DNA of 60,902 bases from Chloroflexota bacterium. Lineage in GTDB: Bacteria; Chloroflexota; Dormibacteria; Dormibacterales; Dormibacteraceae. Positions 34,057-42,474 of the stretch are shown piece after piece. The stretch covers positions 1-60,902 of the forward strand of contig VBEG01000026.1 of the NCBI GenBank assembly GCA_005882115.1, read 5' to 3'. Within the stretch, counting starts at the first letter, position 1. Every line of letters starts with the position of its first letter. The notes beneath the pieces were generated by a model. That model ran no database searches. It was given only the letters and a program-made list of their open reading frames with translations, and was not told the origin of the DNA. Made by a program: the position numbers and the translations under genes.

Positions 34057-34370
34057 CCGGCTAACGATTCATCGACGTGCACGTCTGCCCGCGGTAGGCG
34101 AGGCGGCGTGGCAGCCGAGAAACGCGCGCATCAATGGGCTGGCGCTGTTGCTATGGGCAGTCACCGTTCGCGGTGGCCACGCCCGACGTTACAGACGGCG
34201 AGCCTGCGACGCAATGGTGGTCGTGAGGTAGCCAGGTACTCGAATTGCAGCTTGACCAAAGGCGTTCGCGTCACTCAGCCCGCCGCGCCGTCTCACCTCG
34301 CTCGGGCTCCATACCTCCAGTAATGTCGCCATCCGTCTCCGCGCGCCTTCTTGACAATCGCCGGTCCATT
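34057..34370. other. Non-coding stretch before repeat copy B
   Basis: No gene with coding character is visible on either strand; the short open frames lack ribosome sites and family motifs. The segment joins the end of the hydroxylase operon to repeat copy B. The bases after the repeat (34504-34632) also carry nothing I can name except a second partial repeat end (ACCGGAGCCAAA, 34511-34522). Confidence 0.5.
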
Positions 34371-34503
34371 GCAGCAACGCTGGCAGCAAGCGGTGCAATT
34401 GGCGTCACTCGACGGCACCCAGCGAATTCAGACCACCATGCCTGAACGGGTCGCAGCCGTATGTCAACCGCAAGGTTCAAGGTTCGAATCCCTGCTCCGC
34501 AGA
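34371..34503 (+). repeat. tRNA-Asn-like dispersed repeat, copy B (diverged)
   Basis: Starts GCAGCAACGCTGG, has GGCACCCAGCGAATTCAG in the middle and CAACCGCAAGGTTCAAGG then TTCGAATCCCTG at the 3' end, so the order of blocks matches the other copies. The anticodon-loop GTTAA reads GTCAA and the acceptor end is altered (CTCCGCAGACA). Its 5' half is closest to the truncated copy at 60018. It separates the large catabolic region from the acyl-CoA module. Confidence 0.6.
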
Positions 34504-34632
34504 CACTCTGGACCGGAGCCAAAGGTCGATCTCAATGCGGCTTTCTGAGCTACAGAGCCTCGTCGGGTGACAGCTCGACGCCAGACGAGGCTCACGCCAA
34601 CGCTCGCTGCGCTCGCGCGAAACCAACGTGGC

Positions 34633-35412
34633 TCAATACATGACCAGGCCCGCGGAGACGTTCATGTCCTCTCCCGTGATGCCGGAGCTGGCCTCACTCG
34701 CCAGGAAGACGCACGCCGCTCCCACCTCCTCGGCCGCGGTCGGTCGCTTCAGGGCTGAGGGGTCGCTGAACTGGCGCATTGCTTCGGCCTCGGTGATACC
34801 GCGCGCCTGCGCGCTCTGTCTGACGATTCTGTCGAGTCGCTGTCCCGCGACAGCTCCAGGACAGACGCTGTTGACGCGAATGTTATACGGACCAAGCTCC
34901 AGCGCCAGGCTGCGCACCAGGCCGATGACCCCCATCTTGGCGGCGCTATAGGGAGTGCGTTCGGGAAGCGGCCGCTTGCCGGTCATCGACGAAACAGCGA
35001 TTAGGCTGCCTCCGCGCCCGGCCTTGATCATCGGGGCGATGAACCGGCGGAAGGTCAGGTAGACGCCGTCGAGGTCGGTGATCAGGCAGTCCTGCCATTC
35101 CTCATACGTGATCTCATGCATGGGCCGGATGGCGCCGGCAATACCCGCGTTGGCGATCACCACATCCACATGGCCGAAATGCTCAAGGACTTCGCCGGCC
35201 ATGGCGTCGGTGGAGCTCGGGTCGCGCACGTCGCAGGGAACCCCCAAGCAATCGACGCCCAAGCTTTGAATCTCTCGAGCTGCGCGCTCGAGAGAATCCA
35301 CGGTGCGCGCCGAAAGCGCTACGGAGGCGTCGGCCTGAGCCAACGCCTGGGCGATGGCACGGCCGATGCCCTGGTTGCCCCCGGTGACAACCGCCACCTT
35401 TCCGGTCAACAT
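34633..35412 (-). CDS. SDR-family oxidoreductase, FabG-like
   Basis: 259 aa. Classical SDR: VVTGGNQGIGRAIA (NAD(P) site), NAGIAGA, Ser of VSSMTGKR, catalytic YSAAK, then RVNSVCPGAVAG and the C-terminal SSGITGEDMNVSAGLVMY. All catalytic residues are present. It stands alone on the minus strand, facing away from the epimerase-SDR-MaoC-CoA-transferase operon, and probably works with it on hydroxyacyl or alcohol substrates. Confidence 0.88.
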   Translation of the reverse strand: MLTGKVAVVTGGNQGIGRAIAQALAQADASVALSARTVDSLERAAREIQSLGVDCLGVPCDVRDPSSTDAMAGEVLEHFGHVDVVIANAGIAGAIRPMHEITYEEWQDCLITDLDGVYLTFRRFIAPMIKAGRGGSLIAVSSMTGKRPLPERTPYSAAKMGVIGLVRSLALELGPYNIRVNSVCPGAVAGQRLDRIVRQSAQARGITEAEAMRQFSDPSALKRPTAAEEVGAACVFLASEASSGITGEDMNVSAGLVMY

Positions 35413-35546
35413 TCGGCCTGGCGTCAGGATGGCGGTGTTGCCGGAAGGAGGAAATGGATTTCCTTGATCACAGGCATACTTTGGTCGCGGTCATTTCCTG
35501 ATGTCAATCATGGTTGAGACGACGGTTGCTGAGGCGAGCCACTGAA

Positions 35547-35945
35547 GTGGCCGTCGTCCACCATGTCGGATGGGCAGTCCGATCGATCGATGCCACACGA
35601 CCGCACTTCGAAAGCGTTCTGGGCCTGGCATTTTGCGGCGAGGAGGGCTTTCCAGACGTCCGAGTCGCCTTCTTCGGTGCAGGGGCGGCTTCTGTGGAGC
35701 TGCTCGAACCACTCGACGACAAGACTGAGCTAGGCGAATATCTGGCGAAGCATGGCGAAGGCATTCATCATCTGGCGCTGCAGGTGGATGATGTGGCCGA
35801 GGCCCTGAACGAAGCTCGACGTCGAGGTCTTCGTGTCATCGACACGGCGCCGAAGTCAGGAGCTCGACGCACACTCATCGGTTACGTGGATCCCGAGCGC
35901 GCCGATGGAATCCTGATCCAGTACGTGCAGCCGACACTGAAGTGA
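35547..35945 (+). CDS. VOC-family protein, methylmalonyl-CoA epimerase-like
   Basis: 132 aa from GTG 35547, preceded by GAGGCGAG. Two glyoxalase-type beta-alpha-beta-beta-beta modules: VHHVGWAVRSIDATRPHFESVLGL at the N-terminus and IHHLALQVDDVAEALNEARRRG in the second half, with a C-terminal GILIQYVQP. Metal ligands fit H (HHVG), H (HHLA) and Glu of VELLE. Length and motifs match methylmalonyl-CoA epimerases, although no mutase gene is nearby. It is the first gene of a four-gene operon with an SDR, a MaoC protein and a CoA-transferase. Confidence 0.8.
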   Translation: MAVVHHVGWAVRSIDATRPHFESVLGLAFCGEEGFPDVRVAFFGAGAASVELLEPLDDKTELGEYLAKHGEGIHHLALQVDDVAEALNEARRRGLRVIDTAPKSGARRTLIGYVDPERADGILIQYVQPTLK

Positions 35946-35949
35946 TGCA

Positions 35950-36699
35950 TTGAGCTTCGAAGGCCGCACGGCTCTGGTGACCGGTGGCACGCGTGGCATT
36001 GGTCTGGCCATCGTTCGGGCGCTGAGGCGCAAAGGCGCCAGGGTAGTGGCGATTACAAAGTCCAAGGACCAAATCGCGTTCTTCGAAAAGGAGTTTGGCG
36101 AGGATCCACTTGCGACTGCTGCTCTCGCCGACGTTCGCGACCGGGCGGCGCTAGTAGCGGTGCGACAGGGCTTGTCGCAGCTCGACATCCTGATCCCGAA
36201 TGCAGGGGTCAATACGCGTGTCAAAGCCCTCGAACTGGAGGACGAAGCGCTGCGTGAGATGCTCGAGACAAATCTCTACGGCGTTTTCGTCACCTGTCAG
36301 GTATTCGCGCCCTTCATCCTGGCGAAGCCTGGTGGCCGGGTTGTGATCACCAGTTCCCTCTCCGCCGTTCACGGAATGGACCTGCGGGCCGCCTACACCT
36401 CCACCAAGGCGGGGCTCTCGGGCTTGGTGCGTAGCCTGGCGATCGAGTGGGGACCGCTAGGGGCGACCGTCAACGCGGTCGGACCAGGTGTCATAGAGAC
36501 ACCGCTCACCAGGGCATACATGGATCAGCATCCGGAGCGCCTCAAAGCGGCCGTCGACAACACACCACTCAGACGCATCGGTCAACCCGAAGACGTCGCG
36601 GATGTGGTCGTGTTTCTCGCTTCTGACGCCGCTCGCTTCATAACTGGGCAGACTGTCTTTGTGGACGGGGGCCTGAGTGCGGGGAGTGCATGGTGGTAG
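35950..36699 (+). CDS. SDR-family oxidoreductase
   Basis: 249 aa from TTG 35950, four bases after the epimerase-like gene. VTGGTRGIGLAIV cofactor site, NAGVNTR, SSLSAVHG Ser, catalytic YTSTK (Y-x-x-x-K intact), then VNAVGPGVIETPLT and ITGQTVFVDGG. Resembles FabG / 3-hydroxyacyl-CoA dehydrogenases. The MaoC gene overlaps its end, which suggests consecutive oxidation and hydration steps on a CoA ester. Confidence 0.88.
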   Translation: MSFEGRTALVTGGTRGIGLAIVRALRRKGARVVAITKSKDQIAFFEKEFGEDPLATAALADVRDRAALVAVRQGLSQLDILIPNAGVNTRVKALELEDEALREMLETNLYGVFVTCQVFAPFILAKPGGRVVITSSLSAVHGMDLRAAYTSTKAGLSGLVRSLAIEWGPLGATVNAVGPGVIETPLTRAYMDQHPERLKAAVDNTPLRRIGQPEDVADVVVFLASDAARFITGQTVFVDGGLSAGSAWW

Positions 36700-37144
36700 C
36701 GCAGGCTGGCTGGACAGCTTGAGCGGCAACAGGATCGACGACATTGCGATCGGGCTCCGTACCCGAATCACCAAGACGGTCAGCGAATCCGACGTCTACC
36801 TCTTCGCCGGCATCACGGGCGATCTGGATCCGAATCATGTTGACGAGGAGTACTGCCGCAAGACCAGCCTTGGGCACCGAGTGGCGCACGGCGCTCTGAT
36901 CGTTGGCTACACGTCGGCCGCGTCTACTCGCATACTGCAAGACTTCGACCGGCCGATGGTGTCGGTGGGATACGACCGAATCCGATTCCTGAAACCGGTG
37001 TACTTCGGCGACACATTGACCATCGAGTACGAGATCACCGGAATCGAACGCGAGCGGGAGCGCACGGTGGCAAGAATCGAGGTCAAGAACCAGCGCGACG
37101 AGCTCGTCGCGTTGGCCACGCACATCATGCAGCTCGTCGATTGA
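36686..37144 (+). CDS. MaoC-family dehydratase (R-specific enoyl-CoA hydratase type)
   Basis: 152 aa if GTG 36686 is used; GTG 36677 and TTG 36719 are alternatives, and homologues usually begin near the NRIDDIAIG strand, which favours the later ones. Hot-dog fold with the hydratase-2 motif GDLDPNHVDEEY (~residues 45-56, catalytic Asp and His) followed by RVAHGALIVG. Hydrates trans-2-enoyl-CoA to R-3-hydroxyacyl-CoA. It is flanked by an SDR and a CoA-transferase with overlapping ends, so it acts in the same acyl-CoA pathway. Confidence 0.85.
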   Translation: MHGGSAGWLDSLSGNRIDDIAIGLRTRITKTVSESDVYLFAGITGDLDPNHVDEEYCRKTSLGHRVAHGALIVGYTSAASTRILQDFDRPMVSVGYDRIRFLKPVYFGDTLTIEYEITGIERERERTVARIEVKNQRDELVALATHIMQLVD

Positions 37145-38340
37145 CAGAGTCGAAAAGCCTCGGGCTTCTGGCCGGAGTGCGCATTCTGGCGTTCACGCAG
37201 TTCCTTCTTGGTCCCGCTGCGTGCCAGTACCTGGCCGATATGGGCGCCGACGTGATCAAGGTCGAGCCGCCTGGTCATGGCGCGTGGGAGCGCAGCTGGG
37301 CCGGGGCGGAACTCTTCATCAACGGCGTCAGCGCATTCTTCCTGCTCGGCAACCGCAACCTACGCAGCGTCACCCTGAACCTCAAGACCGTTCGTGGCGC
37401 CGACGCGGCCAGAAAGCTGGCGCAGAGATCGGACGTGATCATCGAGAACTACCGGCCTGGGGTGATGGATCGATTTGGGTTGGGCTATGAAGACCTAAAG
37501 AAGCTCAATCCAAGCATCGTCTACGCATCGGGCTCGGGGTATGGCAGTACCGGGCCTTACCGGCACCTTCCCGGTCAGGACCTGCTAATCCAGGCCATCT
37601 CCGGTCTTGGCGCGAACACGGGCACGTTGTCCGAGGGACCGACGGTGTCGGCCGCGGCTGTCGTGGATCAACACAGCGCGAGCCTGCTGGCCATGGGCAT
37701 CCTGGGCGCTCTTGTCCACCGAGAACGCACGCGCGAAGGTCAGCGAGTCGAGCTGATCATGATGAACGCGGCGTTAGACCTCCAGACCGAGCCCGTCGTC
37801 TATCACCTCAATGGGGCGCGGCTACACCGACCGAGGACCAAAGTCGCGGACACTTTTCATTCCGCGCCCTACGGTTTCTACGCGACTGCTGACGGCCACC
37901 TGGCCATTGCGATGGCGCCGATCAACGCCATCAGCGAGGTGCTCGGCAACCCTGGCTCGCTCCAGCCATACCTAGATCCTGGGATCGCGTATAGCAGGCG
38001 CGACGAGATTCGTCAGGCCTTGGACCCGTACTTCCGTAAGCGCGCCACGGCCGAGTGGATTACGCTGCTGCGAGCCCACGACATTTGGTGCGCGCCCGTA
38101 AACAGCCTGGCGGAGACCTTCGATGACGTCGCCGTACAACACATCGATCCCGTCTTGGAGTTCGAGCACCCTCGCGCTGGACGCGTCCGAGTCCTCCGGC
38201 ACCCGGTCAGCTACAGCTCGGGTGAGGCGACGGTACGGCGGCTCCCGCCTGAGGCCGGCGAGCACACGGCGGAGGTTTTGGGCGAACTGGGGTATACGTC
38301 GGTTGAGATCGCGGTTATGCGAGCGGCAAAAGAGATCTAG
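37141..38340 (+). CDS. Family III (CaiB/BaiF) CoA-transferase
   Basis: 399 aa from TTG 37141, overlapping the MaoC stop by 4 bases. Typical blocks are LAFTQFLLGPAACQYLADMGADVIKVEPPGHG, GNRNLRSVTLNLKT, VIIENYRPGVMDRFGLGYEDL, the catalytic Asp in YASGSGYGSTGPYRHLPGQDLLIQA, and the C-terminal LPPEAGEHTAEVLGELGY. Transfers CoA between carboxylic acids via an Asp-CoA anhydride. It closes the acyl-CoA operon and presumably activates its starting acid. Confidence 0.92.
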   Translation: MTESKSLGLLAGVRILAFTQFLLGPAACQYLADMGADVIKVEPPGHGAWERSWAGAELFINGVSAFFLLGNRNLRSVTLNLKTVRGADAARKLAQRSDVIIENYRPGVMDRFGLGYEDLKKLNPSIVYASGSGYGSTGPYRHLPGQDLLIQAISGLGANTGTLSEGPTVSAAAVVDQHSASLLAMGILGALVHRERTREGQRVELIMMNAALDLQTEPVVYHLNGARLHRPRTKVADTFHSAPYGFYATADGHLAIAMAPINAISEVLGNPGSLQPYLDPGIAYSRRDEIRQALDPYFRKRATAEWITLLRAHDIWCAPVNSLAETFDDVAVQHIDPVLEFEHPRAGRVRVLRHPVSYSSGEATVRRLPPEAGEHTAEVLGELGYTSVEIAVMRAAKEI

Positions 38341-38397
38341 CTTCCAGAAGAGCTCCGATACGCCGGGCAGGAGCGCGGGAAGTGGGGCCCTGCTCTA

Positions 38398-38534
38398 GCA
38401 GCAACGCCGGCGCTAAACCATGGCAAACGGCGGCACTCAGCGGTGCTCAGCGAATTCGCGGCGCTATTTCTGAACGGGGTTCAGCGATCTGTTAACCGCA
38501 AGGTTCAGGGGTTCGAGTCCCTGTCCCGGAGCCA
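38398..38534 (+). repeat. tRNA-Asn-like dispersed repeat, copy C
   Basis: About 137 bp after the CoA-transferase gene. Blocks in order are CAGCAACGCCGG, ATGGCAAACGGCGGCACTCA, CTCAGCGAATTCG, ATTTCTGAACGG, CTGTTAACCGCAAGGTTC, GTTCGAGTCCCTGTCCCGGAGCCA split by one base change from copy A. The tRNA-like 3' half has a GTT anticodon loop, a T-loop TTCGAGT and an encoded CCA. The 5' half does not fold with it. The 148 bases that follow (38535-38682) are non-coding. Confidence 0.7.
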
Positions 38535-38682
38535 ATCTGAATTCAGTCTGAGGAGCGACCCCTGGCATTGCGAAGGCCCAGGCTTGACTTGACGCTTTGG
38601 CCGGCTCTAGGACGGGATTGACCGCCACATTCGCGCGCCGCAGCGCTGCCCAATAACCGAACGTTGCAGGCAGCCGCGAAAA

Positions 38683-39156
38683 TTAGTCGAGACCGACAGA
38701 GATACAGCTCGTCTGGTAAGCCGGCGACCCGCTGTCTAGGAGAACCCAGATCAGTCCGAGCGTCGTGTTGTGGAGCCCAAGGCCGGTCACGAATGACGGC
38801 GGAATCTTCAGTTGAGAATTGCCGTTGCCGTTCAGGTCTGTCTTGACAGTGGCCCCGTTCGGAAATGGGAACGCGCCCGAGCCGCAGACCGCCGTGCCAA
38901 ATGGAGCTCCAGTGACCAGGTACTCGACATCGTAGGTCGTATTCGCAGTCGCCCCAGCGAGGTGGTACTCCTCAATCGCGTAATTCACGGGCCCGTTGTC
39001 GTGGATGTCGACCACGTCACCGTTACGAAGCGGGCTGCCACCGACCGATACCAGGGATAGGCGCACCGAATGAAATGTCTGATCGGCAAAGGCGGTAGTG
39101 GACGTCGCTACCAAACCGACGCAAGCCACGATGACGGGCATTAGCAGCCGCTTCAT
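38683..39156 (-). CDS. Small secreted hypothetical protein
   Basis: 157 aa from ATG 39156, chosen because GAGGAGG lies just upstream and a signal peptide follows at once; the longer frame to 39399 runs through the promoter. Signal peptide MKRLLMPVIVACVGLVATSTTAFA with a probable cleavage after AFA-D. The mature part (~130 residues) is rich in Gly, Asn and Thr, with beta-type segments (FHSVRLSLVSVGG, TYDVEYLVTG, GNGNSQLKI) and two Cys that could pair. No family recognised. It is a single-gene unit with its own promoter. Confidence 0.7.
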   Translation of the reverse strand: MKRLLMPVIVACVGLVATSTTAFADQTFHSVRLSLVSVGGSPLRNGDVVDIHDNGPVNYAIEEYHLAGATANTTYDVEYLVTGAPFGTAVCGSGAFPFPNGATVKTDLNGNGNSQLKIPPSFVTGLGLHNTTLGLIWVLLDSGSPAYQTSCISVGLD

Positions 39157-39199
39157 GGGTCCTCCTCGCACGAACGCCAATTTGCCCCCTCTTCCCTTG

Positions 39200-39228
39200 A
39201 CTATCAGACGGATTGCACTTGGTGTCAA
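39200..39228 (-). promoter_or_regulatory. Promoter of the small secreted protein gene
   Basis: On the minus strand, TTGACA (39228-39223), a 17-base spacer and GATAGT (39205-39200), about 44 bases upstream of the ATG at 39156. The -35 is perfect and the -10 differs from TATAGT at one base. Confidence 0.6.
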
Positions 39229-39318
39229 GCCCAAATTGAGCCGTTGAAAGTGGCAGAGCTCGATCGCCGCCGCGTCTTCGCGGGGTGGTCGCACGCTGAT
39301 CAGGACGTGAAAGAATCG

Positions 39319-39417
39319 CCGAGTCTTCTGACGATGCTCGGGCCCGGAGGCGCCGGAAAGACGCGATTGGCCACCGAATTTGCCCGGGCGCAGCGCCACC
39401 GGTTCGCCGATGGCGCT
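39319..39417 (+). pseudogene. Fragment of an AAA/NB-ARC-type regulatory ATPase (P-loop segment)
   Basis: Thirty-three codons read SLLTMLGPGGAGKTRLATEF..., the Walker A region of large regulatory ATPases of the LuxR/AfsR/SARP type (usually RLLTLTGPGGAGKTRLA). No coding similarity remains on either side. A second fragment of the same kind of gene lies on the opposite strand at 39732-39890, and a 97-bp repeat follows each of them. This is gene debris without function. Confidence 0.55.
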
Positions 39418-39497
39418 CGTTCCGAAGGGGTCTCCGTGACCACACGGTCAAGTCCGGGCGTGTGCGTACGTTGATGGCACCGTGGCAAGCTGGGGCC

Positions 39498-39594
39498 GCA
39501 AGCTCGCAGAAAATTGGAAACGGTCGAGGGTCTCGACCATGTCAGGCGCCGGCGCCAGGAAACGAGTTCGAAGAGCGTCCACTAAGGGGAGCCA
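39498..39594 (+). repeat. Dispersed repeat family 2, copy 1
   Basis: About 97 bp containing GCAGAAAATTGGAAACGGTC, the hairpin GGTCGAG-GGT-CTCGACC (perfect 7-bp stem), CATGTCAGGCGCCGGCGCC, then GAGTTCGAAGAGCGTCCACT and the end GGGGAGCCA. Two further copies lie at 39963 and 56281. The end resembles the GGAGCCA terminus of the tRNA-Asn-like family, but the rest is different. Confidence 0.65.
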
Positions 39595-39731
39595 CATCGC
39601 GATTGCTCCACGGCGCTAGATGTTGTGGTTTCGCACCCAAGATTCCTACATATTGTTAGCCGCGAAGTTCTACGCCCGAAGACCCAGCGCGGACTCGACT
39701 GATTCAGGCTGAAATCACATGTAGCCGTCCG

Positions 39732-39890
39732 ACGAGCAAACTCCGTGGCCAAGTGCGTTTTTCCGGCGCCTCTCGGCCCCAAGATGGTCAGAAGACGGGT
39801 GTGAGTCAGGAGGCGGCGCAACTCACCCATTTCCCTTTTCCGTCCGATGAAGTTGGAAAGCCGCAAGGGGACGCCAGTGGAGGCGCTCAT
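39732..39890 (-). pseudogene. N-terminal fragment of a regulatory ATPase
   Basis: From an ATG at 39890 the minus strand reads MSASTGVPLRLSNFIGRKRE then ELRRLLTHTRLLTILGPRGAGKTHLATEFARR, the N-terminus of a large LuxR- or SARP-like regulatory ATPase including the Walker A motif. Similarity stops after about 53 codons; intact relatives are 700-1000 aa. The remainder of the frame is unrelated. With the plus-strand fragment at 39319 it shows that such a gene family was broken here more than once. Confidence 0.65.
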
Positions 39891-39962
39891 TACCTTCCAA
39901 TTCTGGTCCGGAGGTCAAATTCCGGCGCATACGGACCGTGATCAGGACACTGGGCGGCCTCG

Positions 39963-40061
39963 ACCGTAAGCGCGCAGAAAATCGAAAACGGTCGAGGGTC
40001 TCGACCATGTCGGGCGCCGCCACAAGCAACCGAGTTGAATAGCATCCACTCAGGGGAGCCA
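39963..40061 (+). repeat. Dispersed repeat family 2, copy 2
   Basis: About 99 bp, very like copy 1: GCGCAGAAAATCGAAAACGG, the same perfect hairpin GGTCGAG-GGT-CTCGACC, CATGTCGGGCGCCG, GAGTTGAATAGCATCCACTC and the end AGGGGAGCCA. It sits 24 bases before the end of the glycosyltransferase gene on the other strand. The rest of 39595-40084 is gene debris and unassigned bases. Confidence 0.65.
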
Positions 40062-40084
40062 GCGTCTGATTGAGGTCCTGGCCG

Positions 40085-41686
40085 TCACCAGGGTCGGATC
40101 CGCGTGGGATCGGGGTCGGTGTGGTCAACCCTCTGGCCGCCCAGGTGGAGGTCATCCGGCGTCAGGGGCTGCGACAGATCCGAATAGAGGACTAGGCCGG
40201 GTGCCGGTTCGCTGCGCTGGTAGGTGATGCCACGCCGGGCGCAAATCGCCTCGAAAGCTGCGGCCTCCCGGTCACCGGCGAGGAACAGCCAGCTCGGGTG
40301 GCGCGCGGCATAGGCGGCCTGCTGAGTGGCCCGGAAACCGACATAGCCGCCGTACTCGCCGACCACGAAGCTGTCGCCGCTGTAGAACTGCAGGGGCCGG
40401 GCCAGCCAGTATTGGGCCCACAGGGCATCCGGTGGAGTCCCGGCCAGCGCCCTTCCGGCAGTGGCCACATCGACCCGCGCCAAGACGCCGGGAATGACAA
40501 CCAGGTCCCGGCTCTGCTGGACTGTATGGACGGTGGTCACCGCGGCGATTGCCAGCCAGGCTGCGGCCGCCAGCCCGGCCGCCCAGCGCCGCGGTGGTGC
40601 CAAGCGGAGGATCAGCGCCGCCGCCACTGCCAGCGGCACCGCCAGCGGCATCAGGTAGCGCGGCTCGCAGGAGAGCCCGTTGAACCAGCGCAATGTCACG
40701 GCGAGGACGCTCAAGGGCGCGAGTAGGAGTACGAGGTCGACTGGTTCCAGGCGCCCATGAAGCAGTCCAGCCAGCGCCGTACGGCGGATCCACAACGCAG
40801 CTGCCGCCAGCCCCAACAGGCCCAGGTCGGCCACCGGCCACGGCACAGTTTCCGCGCCGCAGAAGTTCATTCGGACCCCGACGAAGATCGGCAGCGCCTC
40901 GGTAATCACCTGGCCGGCCGCCACGTGCGTCGGCACCGAGTAGGCCTGCAACGGCGAGTACAGATGCCGAATGCTGCCCAGGTGGGTAATGACGCCGTTG
41001 TAGACCAGCCAAGGGGTGAACCCGATCAGGCCGCCGGCCACGGCTGGCAGCAGACTTCGCCAGGCCCGGGCGCGGAGCAGCCCGGCCATCAAGCAGAGCC
41101 CGACTGGCAGCGCCAGCAGCGGATGCTGCCAGACCGCCAGGCCGGCCGCCAGGCCGGCCGCGAGCCAATCCCTGCGTCGCGGCTCGCGGTTAGGCCATAC
41201 GACACGGACGCTTAGTGCCAGCAGCAGCGCCTCGAGCAACAGTAGCGAGCCGTAGGCGCGGGCTTTGACGGCATAGTCGACAGCGAACAGCGGAAAGACT
41301 GCTGCCACCGCCGCCAGGAGAAGGCCACCCCGAGGGCTGCGAAAGAGCAGTCGGCCCAGCCACCACATCGCGGCCACGTAGAGCGCACCGACAAGGCTCA
41401 TGGCGGCCCGGACGGCCAGCAGAGTCGGACCGAGCACGGCCAGAAAAGGCGCGATGAAATAGCAGTCGAGCGCGCCCAGGTAGCGACCATCCGGCTCCAT
41501 CAACAGCAATTCGCCATGCAGCAACCGGAGCCCGCCGATCGCCTCGACCGCCTCGTCGGCGTCGAGCGGCAGCTGCAGGCCGATCACGAGCCGCAATACG
41601 AAGGCCACGACCAGGATGCCGGCGAGCGCGAGCGCCGGTGTCCAGCCGTGTCGCGACTGTCGTTCTATGGCGTTTCCATCGCCCAC
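40085..41686 (-). CDS. Membrane glycosyltransferase of the ArnT/PMT (GT39/GT83-like) superfamily
   Basis: 533 aa with about 10-12 hydrophobic helices. After the first helix comes LQLPLDADEAVEAIGGLRLLHGE, where the acidic pair in the first external loop is the catalytic element of GT-C enzymes; SLVGALYVAAMWWLGRLLF and FAVDYAVKARAYGSLLLLEALLLAL follow, the latter containing the conserved KxRxY segment. The C-terminal ~110 residues form an extracytoplasmic domain. Such enzymes transfer sugars from polyprenyl-phosphate to lipids or proteins on the outer face of the membrane. No partner genes are adjacent. Confidence 0.8.
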   Translation of the reverse strand: MGDGNAIERQSRHGWTPALALAGILVVAFVLRLVIGLQLPLDADEAVEAIGGLRLLHGELLLMEPDGRYLGALDCYFIAPFLAVLGPTLLAVRAAMSLVGALYVAAMWWLGRLLFRSPRGGLLLAAVAAVFPLFAVDYAVKARAYGSLLLLEALLLALSVRVVWPNREPRRRDWLAAGLAAGLAVWQHPLLALPVGLCLMAGLLRARAWRSLLPAVAGGLIGFTPWLVYNGVITHLGSIRHLYSPLQAYSVPTHVAAGQVITEALPIFVGVRMNFCGAETVPWPVADLGLLGLAAAALWIRRTALAGLLHGRLEPVDLVLLLAPLSVLAVTLRWFNGLSCEPRYLMPLAVPLAVAAALILRLAPPRRWAAGLAAAAWLAIAAVTTVHTVQQSRDLVVIPGVLARVDVATAGRALAGTPPDALWAQYWLARPLQFYSGDSFVVGEYGGYVGFRATQQAAYAARHPSWLFLAGDREAAAFEAICARRGITYQRSEPAPGLVLYSDLSQPLTPDDLHLGGQRVDHTDPDPTRIRPW

Positions 41687-41846
41687 TCATGATCCACCGT
41701 CACATCGGAGCTCCGATTACGCCGTCGGTAGCCCTCCGGTTACAGCAACCGGCAGATGGCAGACACCCTGCGTGGCTGGGCCGGCGGATTGATGTCGACA
41801 ACTTGTTGATACAGCTCGCTTGACGGCGGTTGCTCAACCGCTGCGC

Positions 41847-41866
41847 CCCCACCTGATTGGGTGGGG
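41847..41866 (-). terminator. Hairpin between VOC gene and glycosyltransferase gene
   Basis: CCCCACC (41847-41853) pairs perfectly with GGTGGGG (41860-41866) around a 6-base loop. It lies about 64 bases downstream of the VOC stop on the minus strand. There is no T-run, so it is only a possible terminator. Confidence 0.35.
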
Positions 41867-41929
41867 TGAGATAACTTCGTAATCGCTTCCCTTCGCGCTG
41901 GCAAGGCGGTTGGCGACCGTCCAGCGGAC

Positions 41930-42367
41930 TCAGCCTATCTGCTGAGCGAGCTCGACGATGATGCCCTCCGGACCGCGGACATAGCAGAGCCGATAGATGT
42001 CTTCGTACTGCTCCACCTTGCCAACGAGCTCCCCGCCGCGGGCTCGCACGCTGGCAACGGCAGCGTCGATGTCGTCGACCACGAATGCGACATGGCGCAT
42101 GCCCAGGGTGTTCGCCGGCGCGTGCCGGTCGCCGCCCCGGACCGTCGGTGAGTGGAACTTAACCAACTCGAGCCGTCCCTGGCCATCCGGGGTCTCGAGC
42201 ATCGCAATGTCCGCCCGGATGCCCTCGAGGCCCACCACACGGTCAACCCAACCGCCCTCGACCAGCCCTTCGCCCTGCAGCTTGAGTCCAAGCTCGACAA
42301 AGAACGTTGTGGCGGCGGCGAGGTCGTCGACCACGATGCTCACGTGATCCATGCGTCGGATCGTCAT
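41930..42367 (-). CDS. VOC-family (glyoxalase/bleomycin resistance/dioxygenase fold) protein
   Basis: 145 aa from the ATG at 42367 (MTIRRMDHVSIVVDDL); an upstream ATG at 42388 is less likely. Two betaalphabetabetabeta modules: MDHVSIVVDDLAAATTFFVELG and MRHVAFVVDDIDAAVASVRARGGELVGKVE, ending YVRGPEGIIVELAQQIG. Putative metal ligands are H8 (MDHV), the His of RHVAF and Glu of IVELA. Typical of stand-alone VOC proteins in antibiotic- or xenobiotic-handling roles. It lies beside DHFR-family and ArsR/SRPBCC genes, a common neighbourhood for this family. Confidence 0.85.
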   Translation of the reverse strand: MTIRRMDHVSIVVDDLAAATTFFVELGLKLQGEGLVEGGWVDRVVGLEGIRADIAMLETPDGQGRLELVKFHSPTVRGGDRHAPANTLGMRHVAFVVDDIDAAVASVRARGGELVGKVEQYEDIYRLCYVRGPEGIIVELAQQIG

Positions 42368-42474
42368 GCCTTCAACGGTAGGCCACACCCGGAGCCGACC
42401 GGCAGATCGCCGTCGAGCAGTTGTGTATTCGCGCCCACGGGCCTCCTCTTCTGATAAGGGATGCTACGTGTCCG

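Noticed and set aside
35547-38340. A complete methylmalonyl-CoA pathway
   Set aside because: The epimerase-like protein has no mutase or carboxylase nearby; the neighbours are SDR, MaoC and CoA-transferase, so the epimerase label is by fold and length only.
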